DNA of 64,000 nt from Magnolia sinica (taxonomy: Eukaryota; Streptophyta; Magnoliopsida; Magnoliales; Magnoliaceae). Below are positions 56,261 through 64,000 of this stretch, piece by piece (the stretch's first letter is position 1; each line of letters opens with the position of its first letter). The notes under the pieces were generated by a model. The model was not told the DNA's origin, did not search any database, and worked only from the letters and a program-made list of their open reading frames with translations. The stretch spans positions 92,437,501 through 92,501,500 of the forward strand of contig NC_080573.1 of NCBI RefSeq assembly GCF_029962835.1, in the 5' to 3' direction. Both the position numbers and the translations under genes were made by a program.

Positions 56261-57793
56261 TACCCCCGTAATGTTGGCTTTTACTATAATAAGATTTTTT
56301 TCAGGTTCACCTTAACAACCTAATACAGTTCCTTGTGATTTTCAAGGGCTTCCCACAATAAAATCTCTTTTTTATTTACACAGGTAATCACAAAAAAAAT
56401 AAAACCCACTTTGTGATTTTCATGGGCTGTCACAAATAAAAACCTACTGACATTTTCACAGGTTATCTCAGAGTAACCTAAAATGAAATAAAGTAAAATA
56501 ATTATCTTCAAATGTAGATTTGAAGATGTAGTATAAGCTTGTAGCAGAGATCTTCTTTCTTGTACGTAGAGGATGCAGTATTCACTCAACAGAAAGAGTA
56601 TAGGGTTCTAAAGTATTTTGTGAAATGAAAACTCTAATGCTACTGATTTAATTCTTTTAAATCTCAAGAGGAGTATAAACTACTCTCTAAAATGAGATTG
56701 AAATAATCTTGAGAAAAAAGAAATTGAATAATCTTAAAAAGAATTTATAAATACTGCACAATATGCTTACCGAGGACCAGAGCTTTTCTCTTGCAGAAAG
56801 TTTAGAGTAATTTTTCATTGTTGTTTAGAATGAGAGAATGCCTTTATTTATAGTTAAAGGGTTTGGAAATTCAGCTGGATTAAGAGTAGGTTCGGCTAGC
56901 CGAATTCCACCGAATCTATTCCAATGACTAACGGATTATGCGGGATAAAATTTATCCAAAATTCAGTTGGCTGAATGTCCAATTCGGTTGGCCGAATTCT
57001 CCCATTCGGCTGGCTGACTTCTCGTAAAATTCAAAATTTTGCATTGTTGGAATTTGACCCGAACTTCACTCGGGTTGGCCAAATTTCAAGTTATGCTGAT
57101 TGAATTTTCAACAGATTTTAATTTTTAGCCCGAACCTGAAGTTAGGTTAGCTGAGGAATTTAGGCTGGCCGAACCAGAATTAAGTTGACTGAACTTTAGA
57201 GCAAAAATGAATGAATTTTTTAAAGCACCTAAGGTCTTTTTAAGGTTATATCACATGTTGGTTAGCGAATACAGAGATCAACTAGTATGAAACCGAGCAA
57301 CGTATTCTTGAGATGATAAGTTAATCTTGAGCTGATCTTCAGACATGTATAGTAGTTGTGATCTAAGCGTACTTATGATCTGATCGGTATCACTTCGTCT
57401 CATGAAATTTGACAACCTTATGTATGCTAAACATACAAGCACATACAAATTCTTTTTATAAGACTAATCAATTGCGATTCATATCTTATTTGGAAATCAT
57501 TATTTGATTTAAATTTTTTATCTTCCAATTAGAACAAATCCTTATTCGATTCCAATTGAGTAATAAGGTTGGATTAACGAATTAGCATTGGGGATTGATT
57601 GATACTTGAAACCTTACTTTTATTTTATTATTGTTTTCTACACAATTAAAATTCACCTGAATGGGAATAACTTAAATTTATTCTAGTTTTAGTAGTGTTT
57701 TTACCCTCTTGTCCCTGTGGATTCACTTCGGACCTACTAAATACTTTACTACTTCAATACCTACACTAAGTGTGCAATTTTAGGATTGTAACA
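56261..57793 (+). repeat. Athila 5' LTR, segment 3
   Basis: It continues the LTR after the CACTA-2 insertion and ends in GGATTGTAACA, directly before the primer site. It contains TATTTATAGTTAAAG at about 56849, comparable to CTATTTATAGGTGAGAAG at 63975 in the other LTR copy. Confidence 0.7.
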
Positions 57794-57799
57794 TGTTTT

Positions 57800-57817
57800 T
57801 GGCGTCATTGCCAGTGA
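57800..57817 (+). promoter_or_regulatory. Athila primer-binding site, decayed
   Basis: TGGCGTCATTGCCAGTGA differs at four positions, mostly C-to-T or G-to-A, from the tRNA-Asp-type site TGGCGCCGTTGCCGGGGA used by Athila elements (family knowledge). Confidence 0.75.
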
Positions 57818-58117
57818 TTGTGGTTTAAAAACACTTTAAGATGGGTTTTTCTATAATTTCTATTTTTATATAAGATTTTTTTGTTTATTTTATTACTACT
57901 AAATTCCTTTGTTTGATGTTCTGTAGGATTGTCTTAAATCGTGTCTTATTCTTGGTTAACATCCTTACCTCATTCTATTTTAATTGCTTTTCTAGATAAT
58001 TGTTTCTATTTTTTTCAGGGTTTAGATTTAATTTTAGGATTTTCTCTGTGTTCATGCCCAAGTGGACACATGATCACACAAAAGCGTCTTCTAAGCGAAT
58101 GAATTTTAGTTGAAGGG

Positions 58118-58572
58118 ATGTCCAATCACCATGTTAAAAAACGCCCTGATACTTGTGAATTAACCAGAACCATGGTTGAGAATGAACCAAACCAAGATGA
58201 GAATAAAGTGAATAATGTCCCACCAGTTAGGACTTTACGTGACTACCTACAACTTACAAGAACAACCACTCCCTCTTGTATGGTTTTTCCAGTAAATGTG
58301 GGTAACATTGATTTTAAACATATTTAGTTGCTTCTAAAATTTCACTTGATTCTGAAAGTCCATGTTTGCATCTAAAAGAATTCGATGAGATTGTACCCAC
58401 TTTGCATTACAACAATGTCTCTGAAGATGTAGTGAGGGTGAAATTATTTCCCTTCTCCTTTAAGGAGAGCCCAATCATGGTTACACTCCTTGAGGGCAAG
58501 AATCATCAAGACATGATCTGAGATGACTACAGAATTCATTTATAAGTTTTTCCCTGTTTATAAGACTAAAAC
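58118..58572 (+). pseudogene. Athila gag, 5' part
   Basis: MSNHHVKKRPDTCELTR is followed by RTLRDYLQLTRTTTPSCMV, the typical Athila gag start, and a TAG at 58325. Shifted frames continue with EFDEIVPTLHYNN, EDVVRVKLFPFSFKES and EMTTEF up to 58572, where the solo LTR interrupts. It is a capsid-type protein in intact elements. Confidence 0.85.
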
Positions 58573-61500
58573 TGTAACGCCCTGAAATTCGGGGGTCGAG
58601 CATAACTCAGCTCCCAAGTTTCAAAATATCACTTATGCAACATATGCAATGATGGATGTATGTTGTCTGTATGAGTGCATAAAATATGGAGTAGATTAAG
58701 CCAAACTGCAAACATAATCCAAGGATAGGTGAAATCTGCAAGCGGAAGACTGAAGAAACATATATGTATATTTATATAAGTCCCTGTGATATGTATGCTC
58801 TGCCAGGTCATAATTACAAGTGTTTGTTTTCAAAATATAAGTATCAAAATGAAATCATCCATTACAAAAGAAACCCAGAATCCTCGTGCTCAGGGCACGA
58901 CTCACATGAACCCGCCTGAGAACTACATAAAAGAAAATGCGTCCTCGTCATCCTCATACTCCTGCTCTGCCTCGGAGGTCGCATCATCATCTGCATCTAA
59001 GACAGAGTCTGGTTGGTGTTAAAACACCGTCCCAGAATGTAGGAGTGAGTGATCAACTCAGTGGAACTATACAGTAAAAGTTAACATATTATCAAATCAA
59101 TCAAGCAGTAATGATAAGGCAATACAATCAAACACGTCCTAATTACTCTTGTTAATGAAGGATGTATGTAGAAATGATGCATACTCTCGCCTGCACTCCC
59201 TCAGCGTCTTCATTTTACGGTACGCATGACAACCTCCCGCAGTGCTCCACGACGCCAAAGCATATGCAATGCGGTGCATGAACATGATTACTAAGTTGTT
59301 ATTAGTCCTTTTCATACAGTAGGATTGGGAAGCTAAGGTACCTTCCTCATATCAATTCCCAAACGGTGATCCATTCTAGGGTCGTCAGTCCTAGACAATC
59401 TCATACGATCATATGGTTCTAGGTCGCTGCAAAGGGCTCGTCACCAATCAATGCATGCTTAGTCATACCTTAGTTGCTACACTAAGGCTCGTCACCTCAA
59501 TGCAGTATCAAGGTATGCTCGAGGGTACTACAAAGGGCTCGTCACCAATCAACGTAGGCTGACAGCGCTAATATAGTGTCTCATACCACCATAATCGGCT
59601 CACGAGTCTGGTGTGCTCACTGGTCATACGGGGAGGCTCGTCGCCCCAGTATAGGCCGACAGCTCGACCACGGTGTCCCATACCACCATGTCCGGCTCAT
59701 GAGTCTTAGCGGATCAAGGTACAATGGTTAACGGGATTGCATTGGTAAGTTTGGTACCCTAGATTCAAACAGTAGCGTACATACATGGTGCACATCCACC
59801 GGGACAATCAGGTTACTTGATGAGCTCGACTAGCACGAGCGCACTTTGAGTTGAACGACATAGAGTGCGCAAATACTCTGTGTGGCCAAACCATTGCCGA
59901 CAACCCTAATACGACTCGGGTTTATCAAACACGTCCTTCGTGGCGAAAACAACCTCGGCCACGAACTCAAGGTTTGTTACCGATTCCCTGGACTATTTCA
60001 TAGTCCCAAACACATTCAAGTATAACAGATGTTCATACCCGCAATTCAGAATAGTAATGGATCAACAATTCTAATCATACAGTATGTGAGCATTTGATGA
60101 ATATCAACTTAACATGGATTTACACATAAGTAGTGCCGAATTTAAACAACAAGGAATGTAAATTGCATGTAAGAAATCATACACACCAATAAGATAGTTG
60201 AGAATCTCTTCTCAACGCCCGTAAACAGGATAATATATTACACACTTGATCATTCAGACATTTCTACAAACACTTAAACTACATATTCCAACATACATGA
60301 CGTATGTTGGTGATAACACAGATTTGGACAATTCCTTTGGCCAAGGAGTTGATACACATACAACTAGTACAAATACACGACAATTAATCATGACAAACAC
60401 ATATTCGTATTTCATACGTATACGATACTTTCTACATATACAAGGAATACACAAATCTCAATATAGCTCATATATATCAGGAACGCAATACAAACATCGC
60501 ATTTGACATGTGAAATTTCACCCACAACAATAATAAACCATTAACCGACATTGAAAGCCTTGAAAACCATAACCTATACGAATATAGTCCGCACCTTAAA
60601 TCAGAAAGTGCGCAACAGATCTGATTCAGATGATAAGTATTCGTCAACGGCGACTAGATAACCTAAGGCATGAATGAAATGAGCTACATCAACACTTAGA
60701 CTATTCTAAGCTCCAAAACAGGCTAGGGTTTGATTGACTTACCCAAGAATGAACTTAGAATAGCTGGAATAACGATTCAGATGTGATAGTTTAGATACGC
60801 AGAGTAACAGGGAAGAATCTTAAGATGATTCACCAACTTCTCTCTCACTTTCTCTCTCTTTTCCTCTCTCTCTTAGCTAGGGTTTAGAAAATTCGTATGG
60901 AGTTGAGAGTGAGGGTTTTAAGGTCTTTATATAGGCTTAATATTGATAAAAATAGCCCAAGGGCCAAGGTATACTTAAGTTATAACCAAATCGGATCTAT
61001 TTCGATCCAACGGAGCACTTCTGGAGGTCCTTTTTTCACGTGGGTCAGACTTAAGCTCATTGACCATGGATCTAGGTTAGGCTGAGTTTTTGTACCGATC
61101 GGATTTATAGATCAGCCGTGGCGGACCAGTTTTAATTCAATGGTCACCGAAACTCGATCAGGCCCACCGGCACTTTGACATGTGTGAGCCATCTTTCCTG
61201 ATCCGAGGGTGAATTTGGGCCAGAATCCAACGGTCAGAATGCTTAAAATCGGTGCGCAAGCGACACGATTCAAATTTCATAAATTCATAATTAATTTCTC
61301 ACCTTTCTCACACTCTTTACTTCGAACTCAAGCAAATCGTCTCAGGACATCATCTGGACTTGATTTTTGAGGTGATTGTCAAGCCCAACAAAATGATCAT
61401 AATTGTCTAAGATCATCGCTATCGGACTTTCGACATGCGGTCCAGGTCCGATACAAAGTTTCCAAGTACTCCCGAGAGCAACTGGATTTAGCGTTGAATC

Positions 61501-61682
61501 CTAGATTTCAGGGTAATATAGCGCTAACGATTCTATAGGTTTGGGGTGTTGCAGATTAAATTTAAAGTGATTAGTGCTAATTTCACAAGTAATCGAGTTT
61601 AACACTAGTTAACCCACATTTAACTTCTAAAGAATTTGAGGTAGTACTCGGGTTTTTGCACAAAGTTTTTCGGGTCATTACA
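58573..61682 (+). mobile_element. Large solo LTR (about 3.1 kb) inside Athila gag
   Basis: It starts TGTAACGCCCTGAAATTCGG and ends CGGGTCATTACA. AAAAC (58568-58572) and AATAC (61683-61687) are a 5-bp target duplication with one change, and gag homology resumes exactly after it. The long LTR with TGTAACGCCC suggests the Tekay/Del group (inference). A probable TATA region is TCTTTATATAGGC at 60920. No internal genes, so it is an LTR-LTR recombination product. Confidence 0.85.
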
Positions 61683-61687
61683 AATAC

Positions 61688-62703
61688 ATTGAGACGTAAT
61701 ATCATGAACTTCTCCTAAAAGGAGAATGAAACCTTTTTTAGTATTGGGAACATTTTAACAAACTCCTACTTACCTGTCCATATTATGGTTACGAAACATA
61801 GTGAATGATTAGCTTTTTGTATGATGGTTTGAGCTCAAACATGGAACAATTCATAGCGATGGTGTGTAATTGCGATTTTATGAGCAAGGATCCCGATGAG
61901 ACTTGCAATTATTTTAATTTTTTTTAGCAAAGAACGCCCAACCTCGGGATACATCTAATAAAACAAATGAGACCAAGCCTATGCCCAAGAAAAATGGAAG
62001 TATGTACATATTGAAGGAAGATGATGATGTTAATGCAAAGATAGTGGGTCGTGTAAGAAAAGTAGAAGCCTTGGAATTAAGGAAAGTCGATGTGGTTAAA
62101 ACCAATGAGATTGTTGAAAGTTCTTATAGTATTTGTGAGAGCAATGTACATATGACTAAGGATTGTCACACAATCCCTGCCTTCTACGAAGTGTTGCGTG
62201 ATCAACCCAATGCCATGAATGCTTACTAAAGGCCCTTTAGTGCTTAAATGTCAACCATGTACAATCCTAATCGGTGGAACCATCCTAACTTTAGTTGGAG
62301 AAATGAACCCACTGCTAATGCGGGCAATAATCCTCAAGGGTCCTCTATAGTACCCCTTATGTGCCCCCACAGAAGAAGACCTTAGAAGAACTTTGCAAGC
62401 ATTCATGCATGAACAACATAAATCAATCAGAGCGCAATGCAAATCCTCCGAGAGCATAAATCTTTAGTTGAGAGAATTGAATCCTACCTTAATGTTAGGG
62501 TGAAAGGAACTTTTCCTACTCAACTACAACCGAATCCCAAAGGGCAATATGAAACGAGTGATCCAAATTCTTCTAATCCCCATGTTGAGCACGTTAAATT
62601 TGTCATCGCGCTTGGAAGTGGTAAAGTGATTGAAAAATATGTTCCAAAGAAGGTTGAAAAACCTAAGGAATCTTTTAATCTAAGAGCAATGGTAAATCGG
62701 TGA
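61688..62703 (+). pseudogene. Athila gag, 3' part with zinc-finger-like region
   Basis: Frames resume with LRRNIMNFS, KENETFF, LLTCPYYGYET and MSKDPDET, all Athila gag signatures, with several stops. The frame at 61981-62229 has NAKIVGRVRKVEALELRKVD and ICESNVHMTKDCHTIPAF, where the first Cys of the usual CxxC is missing. 62437-62703 carries LQPNPKGQYETSD. Protease, RT and integrase do not follow. Confidence 0.85.
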
Positions 62704-62801
62704 TGTTCAACATGAAAAAGAGTCTGAGCATGGTCATAAGGTGGTACCCTCGTTCCCTCGGTGGTTACTCTCATCATAACCACCGATTAATAATCAAGTT
62801 T

Positions 62802-64000
62802 GAAAAGGCCAAGCTATATGTCCTAGAGGGGGGGTGAATAGGACAATGCCAAATAAAAACTTATAACAGCGGAATAATAAAGAAAATGATAGCCAAATTA
62901 AATAACAATGCAGGAAAGAAAAACAACCTCAAAATTCTGATCTTGAGAGGTTGATACAAACGTTGTTCTAAGGACAACCTTACACCAAAAACAGAGTTTA
63001 TGGTAGGACAACCTTATTTCTAGAAAGGTCTTTGTATCAAGTCTCAAATCGAAGAGGAATACAGAATTAAATACAAACTGAAATGAAATAACTTGTAATT
63101 AAAAATGTATTGTTCTAGGGACAGCCATACACCATAAAAATGGCAGGGCAACCTTGCTGGAACAACTTTCAAATGAAATTGAAAATCAAGCTTATAAAGG
63201 AATAGCAGAAAGTAAATTCTAAGCTATTACAACATTCTCACAAAGCTTGAAATAATTACAACATTCACCACCATACATACATCCCACAAAAATTAATTAA
63301 AAGATTAAAAGAATAAATCAATCAACCACAACTCAAGGGATTATAGTGGTTCGCCTGTGTGTTCACCAACTGTTAAACAACAGCCACACAAAAAGCTACT
63401 CCACTCCTAATATCCTCACACAGGGATATTAGCATTCACTAAAAATAGGTTTTCCCAGGGTTCACCCAAAACCCTTACAATTGTGTCTTTGTATGTGGGC
63501 TTACACAATTAAAAACCCCTCTTCTGTTTTTTCCTGTCTTTCCTCAGATAACCAAAATAACAAGATTTTTCTTGCAAATCTTGAAAGAAACAAAAATAAT
63601 AGAAAGGAATTTACAATATGTAAAATACCAATATCTCCTTCATTGTAGCAGCCCGGTAGAACCAAATCAGAGTAGATGATTGAATGTCCAAGTTCAATGT
63701 CCAGACTCGATTACAATGGTTCTAATTCTAATAGATTTTAAATTAAACCAAATAGGGCTTGCCTTAATTGATTTTGATTCCAAAGAAAGGGAATAATAAT
63801 TCCTCTTTATCAAATCGATTGGAATATAAGAAACAAAATCAATTAAATAAAGCTAAGGAAAGAGAATATTAAATAAGCACACTTAGCTTAGATGGAACAC
63901 GAATTATCTCTCGAAGTTCGACAAAGATTGGCTTGAATACTTTAATTAAATCGATAATTTCTTCCGAGATTCGTGCACTATTTATAGGTGAGAAGATCGG
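62802..64000 (+). repeat. Second Athila LTR copy, cut by the window end
   Basis: TGAAAAGG, then GTCCTAGAGG(G)n and GTGAATAGGACAAT, GGACAACCTTA twice, GATTATAGTGGTTCG and TACTCCACTCC, in the same order as the split 5' LTR. Most likely the 3' LTR of the same element. The right end and target duplication lie outside the window. Confidence 0.75.

Larger units (their letters stand above)
19962..64000 (+). mobile_element. Athila-type Ty3/gypsy element, gag only, heavily nested
   Basis: The 5' LTR survives in three pieces (19962-20047, 42683-42961, 56261-57793) separated by two CACTA transposons. A primer-binding remnant lies at 57800 and gag pieces at 58118-58572 and 61688-62703, split by a solo LTR. 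A second LTR copy begins near 62802. Pol is missing: only about 100 bp separate gag from the next LTR. LTR landmarks shared by both copies, in order, are GTCCTAGAGGG...GTGAATAGGACAAT, GGACAACCTTA, TAGTGGTTCG and CTACTCCACTCC. The LTR start may be the TGAAAAGG at 19962/62802 or about 20 bp further in. The element continues past the window. Confidence 0.75.

Overview
The window looks like intergenic, transposon-dense nuclear DNA from a flowering plant. Short GT-AG exon pieces resembling plant proteins, Ty3/gypsy, Ty1/copia, CACTA, hAT and PIF-like elements, and many GGGCCCAC-rich inverted-repeat elements support this. The last family (ends like GTGGGCCCCA...CATCCACGCCGTCCATC) recalls repeats abundant in magnoliids (Magnoliaceae, Lauraceae); that placement is inference from memory. 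I see no intact host gene, tRNA, rRNA or CRISPR array.

Layout. 1-9.2 kb: decayed repeats, a copia gag and 3' end, and two hAT-type elements with 8-bp target duplications. 9.3-17.5 kb: about 3.6 kb of a 21-bp satellite (core GCCTCGCTCAATTT) in direct and inverted blocks, around a broken Ulp1-protease gene (10.8-13.2 kb) and hit by a solo LTR. 17.5-19.96 kb: a PIF/Harbinger-like MITE and unassigned sequence.

19.96-64 kb is one nested structure. The outermost layer is an Athila-type gypsy element. Its 5' LTR starts near 19962 and ends at 57793, and a degraded tRNA-Asp-type primer site and gag follow. Two CACTA transposons sit in that LTR only 279 bp apart: CACTA-1 (20048-42682, duplication AAT) and CACTA-2 (42962-56260, duplication TAC). 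I found no CACTA transposase in either. Instead both carry intron-containing fragments of several unrelated genes: serine carboxypeptidase, QCR7 and two unidentified exon clusters in CACTA-1; kinesin, a C3HC zinc-finger (NIPA-like) protein and an amino-acid transporter in CACTA-2. They look like gene-capturing (Pack-) CACTAs. CACTA-1 was later invaded by a 10.2-kb Tat-lineage gypsy element (23925-34167, duplication CTTGT), which carries an extra antisense gene with its own promoter-like region, and by an internally deleted chromovirus (36757-40985, duplication ATTAA). The Athila gag is split by a 3.1-kb solo LTR (58573-61682), and a second LTR copy starts near 62802 and runs off the window.

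Almost every reading frame is broken by stops or frameshifts, often of C-to-T type, as expected for old methylated transposons. All calls come from reading the sequence by eye; no database search was run.
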